Assembly (NCBI GenBank): GCA_946811695.1
Contig: OX328125.1
Span: 38,921,079-38,985,078 of the forward strand
Reading direction: 5' to 3'
Source of the DNA: Gonocerus acuteangulatus
Taxonomy: Eukaryota > Arthropoda > Insecta > Hemiptera > Coreidae
DNA: 64,000 nt
This document shows, in pieces, positions 46,207-58,058 of the stretch. The position numbers were made by a program, and so were the translations under genes. The first letter of the stretch is position 1. Each line of letters starts with the position of its first letter. Below the pieces are notes generated by a model. It searched no databases. It was given only the letters and a program-made list of their open reading frames with translations, and was not told the DNA's origin.

Positions 46207-46369
46207 AACATAAATATGCTTTAAATCCACCCAAAAAAACCTATGTAATGTACAGTCCTCTTTTTCGTACATGGCCACCACGCATGAGCAACCGCCAGTG
46301 CACACTTTTTGTAACTTTTTTTCAGCTTTAAAGCATATTTATGCTAAAAAAAAAAAAAAAAAAAAAAAG
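46207..46369. mobile_element. Small MITE-like inverted repeat with poly-A
   Basis: CATAAATATGCTTTAAAT (46209-46226) is inverted at CTTTAAAGCATATTTATGC (about 46326-46344), giving a 137 bp element. A run of about 22 A follows. Confidence 0.6.
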
Positions 46370-47574
46370 TCTCCAAGCTTCTCCCCTTTATTCCATGAAG
46401 ATTTCCCTACATGACAGTTGCTTCCTGTCATTGTCAGGACATAACTCCCAAAGAAACTGACTGGAAAAACCTGTTTTCAACGTTCCTCACATTTCGTCCC
46501 ACAAAATCAGAAAGAGGGAGTCAACTTCTCATTCATGCGATTGGCAAGAAATGTACGTAAAGAGAGATCCGGTTTCAAAATATTTTAGAAAATATATGAG
46601 TTATTAAATTTGTTGTTACACTTCTTTTACGCTTTATACTTGTGGAAGTGAATCATCCAAAAATTATAAATTCCCAACAAAAAATGTAACAATAAGTTTA
46701 GAAAGGACCAGCTTAGTCGAAGAAGATTCTGCTAGTCGTTTCGGAAGGGATGGTTTTTGCGCTAAAATAACCTTTTGTGATTTTATGAAGAGAGTCTAAT
46801 TTAGTAAGTGTCTACAACAAGTATTAGAGAGCAAAAAAAAAAAATAAATAAAACTATTTGCACTTAACTGGGGAATTTACTTTATGGACACACCTACTAC
46901 TTAACTGAATTTTCTTTAATACTATTGCAAAAATTCAATTATTGTGATTTATTTTATTTATTTTTTTGTCTATACGGCGTCTAAAATATAACACACCCCT
47001 CTTCTGTCAGATATATTGACGCTACAAAAGGGTCAGAAAAAATTCTAAAAAAAAAACTTCCAAATGACTGACGTTTCCGTATTTTTGCCCAGTGGAGTGA
47101 ATGGAATTTATTCCGCTATTTAGGCGCGTCAGTCGCCCCATAATAAAATATTATAGCTTCCATTACCCGCATGGACACCCAATATGTAAATAAATATATT
47201 ATGTTATTATTATTGTAATTTCTAGTATATATTGATTACTTTTAAGTCATAAAATCACCTATTCAGAATCTAAAACTTATTTGAATATTTTATATAATCG
47301 AAAGGCTACCCTTCGAAATCAGGACTCCTGATTTTCATAATTTTACAGCCAAGCAATTGAAAATAAAATATATTTATTAGCCAATAATGCGTTTAAAACT
47401 TGGAGGCAGATCTGCGGATATTTTGGAAAATGAATTTATTAAATAACAAATATAGAAAAGAAGTAGTTATTTTTTCAATTCAAGCAACTGTCCCGCAACA
47501 GGCCACAGGGGCAGATACTGTAGAGGTATCTGATCCTTTAAGAAACGGCACACTAGTGAGATAGTGTGGTCAGT
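46370..47574. other. Unrecognised sequence; SINE B tail at about 46955-46985
   Basis: TTATTTTATTTATTTTTTTG followed by TCTATACGGCGTC resembles the family B tail on minus. No gene. Confidence 0.45.
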
Positions 47575-47803
47575 AGGATGCTCCGGCCGCCTGGATTTCC
47601 CCTTCCTCTTTCTTTAATGGGCGGGTGCCCATTAAATTTATTAAAGACTGGATAGGTCAGGGGCTCTGGGACTGCGAATCCAACTCTCAAACAGCGACGC
47701 CAACGATCAAGTAGATAACATCTTCAGTGCGTGCCTGAGTTTTGAACACAGGTACACCAGAATATTAGTGGAGTGCCCTACCACTGAGTTAACATCGCCC
47801 ACA
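47575..47803 (-). mobile_element. tRNA-derived SINE, family D
   Basis: On minus: GATGTTAACTCAGTGGTAGG is A-box-like, and GTGTTCAAAACTCAGGC (about 47741-47757) B-box-like at tRNA spacing. A long GC-richer body follows (GAGTTGGATTCGCAGTCCC, GGGCACCCGCCCATTAAAG, GGCGGCCGGAGCATCC). Body and head are unlike families A-C. No target duplication identified. Confidence 0.65.
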
Positions 47804-47887
47804 TTTTCTTTAATTACGTTTGATATATACCTCTATACACGACGAAAGAAGGAGCAAGAAGCCGCATAACAAACACACACGCACACA

Positions 47888-48540
<653 letters not shown>

Positions 48541-49110
48541 GCGTTCAACAATTTCCGACTCGATGACCGTTACGATCATCAGCTCCACATTTAGTTTGGC
48601 TTTCATGAGCTCCCGAATATACTTGACGAGCATTAGTTTCATATTCAGTTTTGTCATGTATTATATATCGAACAGACTCTATGACCATTGCGAGCATAAG
48701 CATCACGTTCAGTTTTGGCGTTTATCATTTTTCGAACAGACTCGAAAACCATTACTAGCATCAGCTTCACGTTCAATTTTCGAACAGACTCTATGACCAT
48801 TGCGAGCATTAGCATCACGTTCAGTTTTGGCGTTCATCATTTTCGAACAGACTCGAAAACCATTACTAGCATCAGCTTCACGTTCAATTTTCGTGCTCAT
48901 CATTTGTTGAACAGACTCGAAGATCAATACGAGCATCAGCTTCACGTTCAGTTTTGGCGTTCATTTTCGAACAGTCTCGAAAACCATTACTAGCATCAGC
49001 TTCACGTTCAATTTTCGTGCTCATCATTTGTTGAACAGACTCGAAAACCAATACGAGCTCAGCTTCACGTTCAGTTTTGGCGTTCATCATTTTTCGAGGA
49101 GACGCGATGT
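48541..49110. repeat. Minisatellite, about 63-66 bp unit
   Basis: TCGAACAGACTCGAAAACCA (or CTATGACCA) recurs near 48668, 48731, 48779, 48842, 48907, 48966 and 49031, with one shortened 48 bp step. Each unit also has AGCATCAGCTTCACGTTCA and GGCGTTCATCATTTT or CGTGCTCATCATTTG. Minus frames rich in KTEREADA repeats arise here but sit in different phases because unit length varies, so they are probably not coding. Confidence 0.88.
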
Positions 49111-50059
49111 TCAATACGGACAACATCACCACTTTGATCATTTCTCCTCGTTCAATTCTATCGATGCCATCAATTCTGTAGTAGGATCCAGTGCAAGAGC
49201 GCTGTGTTCAGTTTTGAAGTTCATCATTTCAGGATGAAGTATTTGGAAGCCACAACTTCCAAATTTCGATTTCTGCTTACTTCCGCTAAAATTCAACATT
49301 CTAAATGACCTGAGAGTCTATATTTTAACCAAAATATCCGATCTTGAGGCTCTGTTTCGAACATCTCAATGTCACGGAGAAGAATGAAAGTTGCTAATAG
49401 AATATTCGTAGAAAAGTATTTGAAGATATTCCAGCTGACTCACCATTTCTCCTATGGATTTATGCCCGACAGCCCGTGGCGAGACGTTGCATGAGGTGCA
49501 TGCACAATTACTATCCTTTGAGAGTTCCTGTAAATGAGAGGAAGTGCTAGTTTCGGCCTGAAGATAGCACCACTTCCATCAGACAGCAGGAACTACACTG
49601 AGTCACTGCCGCCGAACAGTCACCTCAAGAGATTAATTCATATCACAGCCTTGTCGCCGTTTATAAAAAGAAAGCGGAAGCAGGCTTTATTGACGACTAT
49701 GTGATATTGCCAAGAAACCTAATGTGGGATCATGGGCGTCATCACCTGAGTCTTCAAGTACTTTAGTTGATTTGCCTCTTCTTCTTCATCCAACACCCGT
49801 CCTTGGCTGTTCAGCCACTCGACGCCACGCCACCCAGTAAAGCCGTGAGTGTCCTCCTGTGATGTCATCTCCAGTGCCCGCCAGCAGAGCTGTGCAATTT
49901 GAAAGGTAATCCGTAATCCCGTCAGCATGGGTACACAATGGACAAGTCGGAGAATTAGGCGATTTGCAGTAAGGTGGGTCATCTTAGAGCATTTCCTTGC
50001 GATGTAGGCAATTTTACTTTCCTCTTGTTACCACGTTCCGACTTCTTTCTCCAGTAGTG
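49111..50059. other. Unrecognised, moderately GC-rich sequence
   Basis: The minus frame at 49719-49982 (87 codons, ATG start) has no recognised motif but lies in a block of balanced composition (49440-50000). It could be exonic or old retroelement DNA; I see no splice evidence strong enough to call it. Confidence 0.4.
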
Positions 50060-50079
50060 TCCTCCTTATGGCAGATATA

Positions 50080-50109
50080 TTTCGCCCAAATCCCATTGAG
50101 CTTCATCAG
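50080..50109 (-). ncRNA. Hammerhead-like core without helix I
   Basis: On minus: CTGATGA (50103-50109), one extra A, helix II GCTCAA/TTGGGC (six pairs with one G-U, around TGGGAT), and GAAA (50080-50083), followed by the palindrome ATATAT. The flanks expected to form helix I do not pair, so it may be a dead relative of the motifs at 7555 and 30041, or a chance hairpin. Confidence 0.3.
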
Positions 50110-50578
50110 ACTTGGTTGGTTACTTCTTTCAAGCAGGCTGGAGGTATGCATAGCTAAGAAATTATCTGAACGATATTTTTATTGAATCGTAACTAGAATT
50201 AGAAATACTTGGAGTCAATATGGAGCAAGCTTCTAAATTTAAGGACAGATCAATTTTATTCCTATAAAATATTCTTAGCGTTCTATTGGGTTTCCTAACA
50301 TAGGAGGGTTTCCTATTAAATCTATTTTAGGCCTACTAGAATACTGTAATTCAAGAATTATCTATTAATGTAAAGGCCAAAGATTTGTTCGTGGTTTGTA
50401 ATTGGGTTGAAGGACTTCCACAGTAAGACAAAAAATACAGCAAATCAAGTAATCATATACTTTTTTTTAAACCTAACTAAATTCGTCCAGAAAACAGGTC
50501 AACAAATTCTTCTGGTTTAGGAACTTGGTCATTCAAACAATGTATTTTTGCACCATATTTCCAGGTAGAGAGCTAACA

Positions 50579-50579
<1 letters not shown>
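50110..50579. other. Unrecognised sequence
   Basis: Nothing recognised. Confidence 0.45.

Positions 50580-50653
<74 letters not shown>
50580..50653. repeat. (TA)n microsatellite
   Basis: Uninterrupted run directly preceding a family 2 Helentron-like 3' end, the same order as in the other copies. Confidence 0.95.
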
Positions 50654-50655
<2 letters not shown>

Positions 50656-50788
50656 AACCACCGTTTTTTTTTTCTTCTATAAATTCTGAAACGTTACATT
50701 TTGCAGTCGGCACTTCCGGATTACGCCATGAGGTAAATCTCATAAGCGGGTTTCCTCCATATGGAGGGAAGAAGGAAACGCGCTAAAA
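50654..50788 (+). mobile_element. Helentron-like family 2, 3' end
   Basis: ATTTGAACCACCG, TTCTGAAACGT and GTCGGCACTTCCGGATTACG match 2777-2870. It ends in the hairpin around CCTCCATATGGAGG (50754-50767) and GGAAACGCGCTAAAA. The microsatellite followed by this end repeats the family's architecture. Confidence 0.68.
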
Positions 50789-51149
50789 CCACATGAAGGA
50801 GGCCTCTTGGCTACTTGTACCACTTGTTTACTCATATAAAGAAGGTCAATGCTATCCATGATGAATTATTCATTGTGGCCATCGTGAATCTATTTGAAGT
50901 GGAAGAAACGAAACTATTTTCTTATTCCATAGGTTCTTTTCAAGCTAGAATTTTTTTTAGGCTTACTTATTTACAGTTGGGATACTTAATATATCACGAA
51001 TAAATCAATTTGAAAGAATATGAATAATACAGAATTCGATGATGACTCAGGGTTGAAGCATAACTTTTGGTTTGACTCGGAATAATTAAATGAGTTAATA
51101 AAAGTTTCTAAAGTCCCATTTGGTCGCTAGAATTGGCTGCTGAGAGGGA
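50789..51149. other. Unrecognised sequence
   Basis: Nothing recognised. Confidence 0.45.
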
Positions 51150-51692
51150 ACTATAGCCCGTTCAGTTAGATGGAATAGTTCTAATCCTGCATGTGCGAAA
51201 TTCTCAGGGAAATATTCCCGACGGTTCCGCCATTTGCATTTCCGTTACATTGAACAACACGCAACTCAATAAAAACTGATTATGTCTCGTTTAGGACCAG
51301 GGAAGGCATTGAGAGGTCAGGTAAGGGAGATAATGCTTAATTTGTATCAATACTTAGCCAAAGCTAAGGCTAAAAACAATTTTAGCCACAGCCCGTTAAA
51401 GAAATTTGCGGTAAATAATCTCTCTTTAATACATTTATCACTAGAATGTTTAAAGCGTTTTTAGTCTTAGCTTCGGCTAAGCTACTATTTCCTTTGTTTG
51501 ATTTTTCAAAGCCTTTCCTAGTCTTAAACGAGACATGATCAGTTTTTATAATGTTTCAAATATCGTGTTGCTCCTTGAAATGGGAGTTAGCAAACGGTGG
51601 AGCAGTCGGGAATATTTCCCTCAAGAATTCGCGCATGGGGGATTTTATAGTAGAATTGTAAACGTGGAATTAGTGAGCGCTGGGGGATAGGA
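51150..51692. mobile_element. Foldback element, about 540 bp
   Basis: TTATGTCTCGTTTAGGACCAGGGAAGGC (51280-51307) is inverted at GCCTTTCCTAGTCTTAAACGAGACATGAT (51511-51539). GGGAAATATTCCCGA and GCCATTTGC further out are matched by TCGGGAATATTTCCC and GCAAACGGT. The right half recurs at 24040-24345. Confidence 0.75.
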
Positions 51693-51830
51693 TTTTGTGG
51701 GTTGGTGTCCCAATACATTGCAGAATTACCTTGCTGGTGCATATACGACGAATCGAGCATATATTGAAGCATAGCCCGTACACTCGATTCGTCGCTTGAC
51801 GGTGCTGACTCGTTAGAGGAAACGCGCTAA
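51693..51830. repeat. Perfect 12 bp hairpin and GGAAACGCGCTAA end
   Basis: CGACGAATCGAG (51746-51757) is inverted exactly at CTCGATTCGTCG (51783-51794). GAGGAAACGCGCTAA at about 51813-51827 resembles the Helentron-like family 2 terminus, without its full hairpin. Confidence 0.5.
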
Positions 51831-52142
51831 TAGGTATACAATTCTTGTTCTTCAGTACATAAGCCTCAAGGAAAGAGGTGAAACGATATCGACATATAAG
51901 CCACAAGCTTTACTAGTAGTACGAAGAGACAGCTAGGTTTTTTCGGCGGCAGGTTTGGCATGCAGCGACTGGCGGAGAGAGACAAATTGCGCGTGGAAAG
52001 AGGAGCCCGTAGACGGGTCATGCAAAAAGTTCCATCGAATTGTAGAGAGGGGGGAGCGGAGAATGGCGGCAGACGGAGATAAGGTTTCCCCGACAGCTGT
52101 CTGGAGGTTAGCACTGCCTAGCAACAGGCACCCCACACCTAC
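51831..52142. other. GC-richer sequence, possible intron/5' region of the candidate gene
   Basis: If the exon at 52143-52251 is real, this is the start of its first intron on minus. Several overlapping frames exist on both strands, none recognisable. Confidence 0.35.
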
Positions 52143-52251
52143 CTGCCTCGTCGCGTGGGAGTTCAATTGCACATAAGACAGCTGCAACTATAGAGACAAT
52201 GCCCGCGGCGAAAAGGAACAACAAATTCAATATTTTGACTACTAACTCCAT
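52143..52251 (-). CDS. Candidate first coding exon, signal/TM peptide
   Basis: On minus an ATG at 52251 in a good eukaryotic context (CACAATGG) opens MELVVKILNLLFLFAAGIVS and continues IVAAVLCAIELPRDEA. Residues 7-29 are hydrophobic, fitting a signal peptide or single membrane helix followed by a charged turn. At 52142 the frame meets CAG|GTAGGT, a good splice donor, after 36 codons and one base. Without splicing the frame ends 12 codons later. An upstream in-frame ATG at 52341 exists, but its N-terminus is less convincing. The surrounding 51940-52340 is GC-richer than its flanks. I do not recognise the protein and no acceptor-linked second exon could be identified, so chance hydrophobicity is possible. 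Confidence 0.35.
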
Positions 52252-52734
52252 TGTGCTCTCTGTCCCTTTTCCTAAATAAAAGTTACTTGAGCCTTGGAAT
52301 GGTCTAAGCCGGTAACTTAGACAAGAACTGGGAAACTTCATTAATGAAGCTCATGGCAGAGCAATACGAACTCTTTATCTCGTTTTGTCTACAACTGGAA
52401 GGTCATTCATTGCGAATGCTCTTCATATGTGGAAGTACTGTGTTTTTTGTTACATTAGGAGTGTGCGGTCAACAAACGTCGGTTAGACTAACAAGAGGAG
52501 TATACACTGGTGAGGTCACCGATTTGGCCCATTTTTTTCTGGCGATTCTGCATCGAAAAATAGTCGAAACGTGTTCGAGCGTTTCGACCGATGGGCCTTA
52601 GGAGCTGAGAAAAAAAATAAAATAGGTTGAAAATGTTTTATTTTATACATCGAGTTTGGGAAATGATTCACCAATTCATTTGTTTTAAAAAGCAGATTAA
52701 AGAAAAAAATGCAATCGTTAAACAGTAATTTATA
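52252..52734. other. Unrecognised sequence; hairpin at 52561-52582
   Basis: TCGAAACG-TGTTCGAG-CGTTTCGA forms a hairpin. The plus frame at 52344-52601 has no motif. Confidence 0.4.
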
Positions 52735-53117
52735 TTTCGTCAAATAAATTCAGAAATATAACGTTGATTCATCAACAGGTAGAAATACCTCGATTGGAAG
52801 TAAATGTGCAACTTTGGAGCCTTTATCGACTGTCCAAATCCGGATTAAATCGCAAAATAATTACTTCTATAGAGTGTAGTATGTAAAACATTTTTTTATT
52901 TCAAAACGGATGTCAGATTTGTTTTTAGAACATTAAAAAAAAACCTATATTCAAAATTTTGTTAAAGATTAAAAAATCTGACCATAAGAAAATTTAACAG
53001 ATTCAAACCAAATTTTGGCGGCCAAAGAAGGCCCCAAAATTACACATTTACGTCCAATCGGGGTATTTCTACCTGTTCTAGAATCAACGTTATATTTTTG
53101 AATTGATTTGACGTAAT
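52735..53117. mobile_element. Inverted-repeat element, about 85 bp arms
   Basis: CGTCAAATAAATTCAGAAAT, ATAACGTTGATTC and AACAGGTAGAAATACCTCGA (52739-52830) are inverted at about 53028-53117 (GTCCAATCGGGGTATTTCTA, CCTGTT, GAATCAACGTTATATTTTTG, AATTGATTTGACG). The spacer is about 200 bp. Non-coding MITE-like element. Confidence 0.82.
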
Positions 53118-53536
53118 GACAAAATATATGTTTTCCCCCCGTAAAAAGAAACATTCACTATTTTTTCGTTTCAGTTAGGGCTTGCTTATTCGAATAGTGA
53201 AGTTAACAATCACTTTACTTCAGCAAACAATTGTTTTGTAATGAATACATTGATTTTTAAACCGAAATATTACGCTAACTAACAATGTTACATTTACCAG
53301 TGTGGGTGCACAGTACATTAGTCCTAAATGCATGTTATTACGCCTTTCACCTTGTACATCTTTTGGTTTTATCTCAAGTAATGGGTCGGACAAAAGGAAT
53401 CTTAAATCTAAAAGTAATTTCCTGCATCTCACAAGTCCTTGATGCGCAGACTCACCTTGAAGCCTCAAACAACCATCCATGGATTGCTGTTTACTCATTC
53501 GCTCAGTTGCAGTTTCGACTGCCCTATGAAGCAGCT
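53118..53536. other. Unrecognised sequence
   Basis: Frames on both strands overlap (53220-53542) with no motif. Confidence 0.45.
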
Positions 53537-53692
53537 TTTTAGCACTTTCCTCCGAAGGAAAGTAGCCATTGAGGTTGGACTCATGACGGAATTTTTGAAA
53601 AATGTCTTCAAATCTTTATTGATCCTACCTAGTAGACACCGAAAATGACCCCCGTTAAAATTTATATATATATATATATATATATATAGTAT

Positions 53693-53724
<32 letters not shown>

Positions 53725-54640
53725 GTATATATATATGTGTGTGTCTGTTAACACGATAGCGGCCAGAGTTTTTGTTTTTTCGTCACGAAACTTGGTATAT
53801 AGCATTCAATTAGCAAACGATTGAACGAGTTCGTTAACCACCAACGTTGGTCCACCGGAAGGGGGGGTTTACCCCGAACCCAAAACACTAATTTGACTAT
53901 GTCAGCCGTAATATTTGTTATATTTCAACGAAACTTCGTATTCGTAGTGGTAATATAGAGAGAATAGTGAGATATAAAAATGAACTAAATCGGTTCATTA
54001 GAGGGGGGGGGTTTACTCCGGACCCACAATACCAATTCGCCACTACCAGCCGTGATTTTAGGTATATTTCGACGAAACTCGGTATTCGTAGTGGTAATCT
54101 ACAGGTAAATATGTGTTGTAAAAATATACTAAATCAGTTCATTAGAAGGGGGAGTTTACTCCGGACCCAAATTCCTAATATACTCATACTGGTCGTAATT
54201 TCTGCTGTATTCTAACGAAACGCGGTATACGTCGTGGGTAACTCATGAGAAAGAAGTGTTATAAAAATGAGCTGAATCGGTCAATCGGAAAGGGGGGTTT
54301 ACTTTGTAATATATTTCAATAGAAAAGCCAGCCAGACATAGGTCCACAAAGGCGCCGCAAGGAGCGCAAGAGGGACTGTATCCTGTTCCTGCGTTAGATC
54401 AAAATACGATAATATGAGGTTTTTTGTATTTATTACGTAGTGTAATAGGTAACATGTGTAAACATAACTCTGGAAGCAAATTAATAATTGATCAGTTACA
54501 CATTACAAATTTAAAAGAGAACTATTCATGTTTTTATTTTATTTATGTAGGATATTTTAAGCAAATTGTTCTGGAAAGCAGTCTACACTACCCAAATTCT
54601 GAGGAAAGTGCTAAGTTATGCAGCTCCTGCGTGACGGACT
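53537..54640 (-). mobile_element. Helentron/HINE-like element, family 1, copy C
   Basis: TTTTAGCACTTTCCTCCGAA (3' hairpin, reversed), a (TA)n run at 53663-53737, ACACGATAGCGGCCAGAG, about three 143 bp units, the 5' segment, and CTGCGTGACGGACT at the right. It has the fewest internal units of the three full copies. 5'-segment blocks GTGTAAACATAACTCTGGAA and GCAAATTAATAATTGA are shared with copy B. Confidence 0.82.
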
Positions 54641-54982
54641 TTTGTTTCTAGACATTGATAGTCCCTGACAACAATACTTTGAGAATTTTCCCAGACAAAA
54701 GATTGGGAAAATTATATATTCAATCAAATTAATCAGTTCCCAATGAGGATATTTGTTTTCGTAATTTTAGAGCAAAATAATCTTTGATATTGAGTAAGAT
54801 ATACACATCTGGGCATTCTGAGAATGAGCAAGACGCAATTTAGCTACTAAAAGAGCTTTAGAAGTTTGAATAAAGTACATCATTAAAGGAATTATTTCAT
54901 TTTGTTTTTATTGGCACTCGTCGTTCTAAGGCAACTAAAAAGCTATTACAATATAAATAAAACATTTTTGATGAACTAAATG
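54641..54982. other. Unrecognised sequence
   Basis: Nothing recognised. Confidence 0.45.
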
Positions 54983-55064
54983 ATCTTATTTAATTTATTT
55001 TTAACGGTTTGACACATCAAATCAAAATTTCGGCTGCAGCCCCCCCCCCTTATATACGCCCATG
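54983..55064. mobile_element. MITE family G, right part
   Basis: GGCTGCAGCCCCCCCCC, then TTATATACGCCCATG at the right end, preceded by AAATCAAAATTTC. The left part is missing. Confidence 0.7.
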
Positions 55065-55789
55065 TTACTCCACGAGCCAGTGGCAAGACGATGAGAGCAG
55101 AGCAAATGCTAAAATATTAATAACCAAATTTCCAGTACGGCTTTCTTGAACTATTATTGAAGAAATATATGTGCACAAAAATACAAAATGACTCTTGCTT
55201 CCCTACAATCATTGAATTCCGAAGATTTTCTTCCCGTCTCGCTTCTTACTATAAGGATATTGCTAATTTCTTTCTGAATAGCTAGACAACACAATAAAAA
55301 CAAGTAATCGTAGTGGAATGAAATGCCCCAGGATAAGAAGATAGCTAGACGGTCCGTTGTACTTATATACTAGAGTTCTACGGTTGTTTAATCCTTAGGC
55401 AACAATTATCTATGGCAAAATTTAACAAAAATAGTGGATGTTTTATCTTTTAGATGTACCATTGCAGTAAAACTTCCATTTTCCGAAGCTGGTTAAAGTT
55501 GAAGTACCTCAATGGATACCCGGGTCGGGTATTATTGAATGAGTAATCGGTTGTAGCAGTCAAACACCAAATATCGTGAGACCGTACTGATTATTGCCTC
55601 AAGATGATTCTTTGATATGAAGACGCTTCTGAAGCACGAGGCGTCGAACAGCATCGTATGAGACTTCGCCACTAAGTTTGTGTAGGGTGCGCCGCTAATG
55701 AGGTCGTGCATATGAAAAGCTTACGTAGAAAATATTAATATTTTCCAAATAAGAGCTGCGTTTTTAAGTATGTTTATTATTTCTTATCA
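55065..55789. other. Unrecognised sequence
   Basis: No gene recognised. Confidence 0.45.
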
Positions 55790-56530
55790 TCAGAAATCCC
55801 TATGCCATTTTGTTTCGCCTGTCTCTTTTCGTACACGTAGGGAGTTGGCATTCTCTCTGTTTGGCAACGTTTCTTGCAATTCTTCTGTAACCTTGAAGGT
55901 CTGTGGTAATGTTTCGTCCATCTGTTTTCTAACTATTGAAGACCCAATGACTGATGATGGAATGACTGATCAGTTTATTCTCTCACTTAAAACATGTACA
56001 TTCTCCAACTAACCTCCTGTTTGGTCCATTTCGGCTCTTACTTTAGAGGCCACTTCAAACTTAACAGGCGATGTTTGATCAGCCTTATCTTTGGATGCTT
56101 GGACTTAAGACGTCTCCTCTCCTTCAGAAAGCTTCTTCTTTATTTTGCACCTCCTCACTGCTAGGAAATATTTGTCAAATCTCTTCCCTTATGTTGGAGA
56201 TGCCATCCTCTTTGCCTGACAACGTTTGGTCAGTCTCGTCTCTTACGTTGGAGGTCCCATTCTCATTTACTGGCGCTGTTTGATCCGTCTCTTTTCTTAC
56301 TTTAGATGTCCCCTCCTCTTTGGCTGGCAAAGTTTGGTCAGTCTCGTCTCTTACGTTGGAGGTGCCATTCTCATTTACTGGCGCTGTTTGTACCGCCTCG
56401 TCTCTTATTTTGGAGGTACCCTCCTCTTTGCCTGGCAACGTTTGGTCAGTCTCGCCTCTTACTTTAGAGGTACCCGCGCATTCGACCGGCAATGTTTCTT
56501 TGATATCGGACTATTCAGCCTCCGTTTAGA
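55790..56530 (-). repeat. 54 bp coding-like minisatellite with 108 bp higher order
   Basis: TCTTACGTTGGAGG recurs at 56241 and 56349 (108 bp apart), each block being two 54 bp halves. One half carries TTTACTGGCGCTGTTTG and the other CTTTGGCTGGCAAAGTTTGG. More decayed units (CTGTCTCTTTTCGTAC, GTTTGGCAACGTTTCTTGC) extend leftward to about 55815. Confidence 0.8.
56175..56513 (-). CDS. Possible exon encoding 18-residue tandem repeats
   Basis: On minus the frame is open for about 112 codons with no ATG at its start; a TAG precedes it near 56514. It encodes alternating 18-residue units of the form GTSKVRxETDQTLPGKEE and GTSNVRDETDQTAPVNEN, so the higher-order unit is 36 residues (108 bp). The protein would be hydrophilic, acidic and disordered. 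All units here keep the same frame because 54 is divisible by three, and further left the repeats decay with stops. It may be a repeat-bearing exon of an unknown gene, or simply a minisatellite whose period is divisible by three. No domain recognised. Confidence 0.3.
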
Positions 56531-57978
56531 CAGCAATGATTAGGCTTACTTAAATCTTACTTTGGGGTTCCCCTCCCCCAAGCTGCTATTGTTTGATCCC
56601 ACCCCTGATTGACAGGCAGTTTGCTTTTCCTTATAGAATGCTTGGGCTATTTTAATTCCTGGGAAGTGGGGGGCTAGTAATGATCACGACATTTTTCGTT
56701 GCTAGAGCGAAATAAAAAATTTGTTCTATCAACGAATGTTAGTGCTAATAATGCTTTATATTTCAGTCTGGGACGGCAAATAGTTTTATGTGCAGGTTCA
56801 AGAAAAGAACAATAATTGTCCCCTTATTGATGTTTCCTTATTTTATGATTTTTTATTTATTTTTTGTTTTTGTTTATTGCAAAATATCTTACAAAAGTTC
56901 AAGCTGACATCTTCAAACAATAATTGAGGCTACTAGGACAGCGAGTGAGCGCCTTCTTAACTTCCTGGTAGCCTCAAACATTGAAGATTACAGCATGGCC
57001 TGTAGAAATACTTGTTAAATAATTATTTATCTTCATCTTAGTTTAAATTTTATTATACGAATGCATAAATGAATAAAATATGTTTTTCGTATAAGGAAAC
57101 TTCATCTCCTCATTATTCATTACAAAGCAATAATAAAATTACAAATAATTTATAACAACTACCTCCTTAGGTTCCATCAGTATTGTATTTTTATGTAAGG
57201 GTATTGTACAACTGATTGGGGGGGGGGGAGTTATTAATTATTAGGCTTCTGAGGAGAGATACCATAAGCTTTAAGATATCAAGAAAAATTAAAATATTAG
57301 ATTACGAGAGGAATCTAATAAAACTAAAATCAGAATGAAATACACTCATAATTAGAAGCAGGAAAAAGACAGTTAATAAAATACCGAAATTAAAAATCTC
57401 TATAAAAAATGTTTTATCTTTATAGGAATCAATACTTGACAAAAAATGACTTAAATTGCAATGACTTAATTTGGGAAATCGGCATTTACAATAACGCAAT
57501 CGATTTTAATCAGCTGATCTGCAGTAGCCATGATTACTCTTGTGCGTCTAGCCTTGGCCCTGTGTGCAGAAGATTCCCTAAGGGTAAGGTTGTGATTTGT
57601 ATTTTAAGTGCTACTGAAGAGGCGTCAAAGAGACGTGAAAAATATTGTTAATTATTGTGGAATGGTGTATAGTTAATGAAATTTAACCTTCCAAAAAATA
57701 CATAAAGAAATCTTCTGTTCTAACAAAAACCAAAATTAATCCACTAAGTGTAAATGTGGAAACTACGTGAATTTGTTTTAAAAAAAAAATGTCACGAGTA
57801 AGTATTATCATTTACGATACAAATAAATTCCACATTTCTTGTTGGTTATTTAACATTTGCCATGAGAGACATAAATGAGAGCAAGATTTAAAAAAAACAA
57901 AAAAAACAAGCCATTTGGAAAAATAAGTATTGATCGATGAATGTATATATTGCTGATTAAACAGATATGGTACAAATA
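56531..57978. other. Unrecognised sequence; hairpin at 56924-56978
   Basis: TTGAGGCTACTAGGA and TCCTGGTAGCCTCAA form a 15 bp stem with one mismatch and a loop of about 24. A G run lies at about 57217-57228. No gene recognised. Confidence 0.5.
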
Positions 57979-58058
57979 GCCAACAAATATTAGTAAAGCA
58001 ACGTCGGGCGTGACCAGTACTTATGGGTGACCGCCCGGGAAAACCACGTGTCGTTGGC
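57979..58058 (+). pseudogene. Shortened 5S rRNA-like sequence
   Basis: 57991-58058 reads TTAGTAAAGCAACGTCGGGC, GTGACCAGTACTTATGGGTG, ACCGCCCGGGAAAACCACGT and GTCGTTGGC. This matches the 3' two-thirds of animal 5S rRNA, including the internal promoter boxes (AGTAAAGC and GGGTGACCGCC), with a small deletion in ACTT(GG)ATGGG. GCCAAC at 57979-57984 could be the 5S start, pairing with GTTGGC at 58053-58058, which would mean an internal deletion of about 40 bases. An A run at 58083 follows. Either a retroposed pseudogene or the head of a 5S-derived SINE; not a functional gene at about 80 of 120 bases. Confidence 0.75.

Noticed and set aside
48541..49110. CRISPR-like array
   Set aside because: No constant short repeat with unique spacers; spacers are themselves repeated, and the DNA is eukaryotic.
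48709..49141. Minus frames with KTEREADASNGFRVCSK-type repeats
   Set aside because: Units of 48-66 bp place the repeat in different frames; better explained as a minisatellite.
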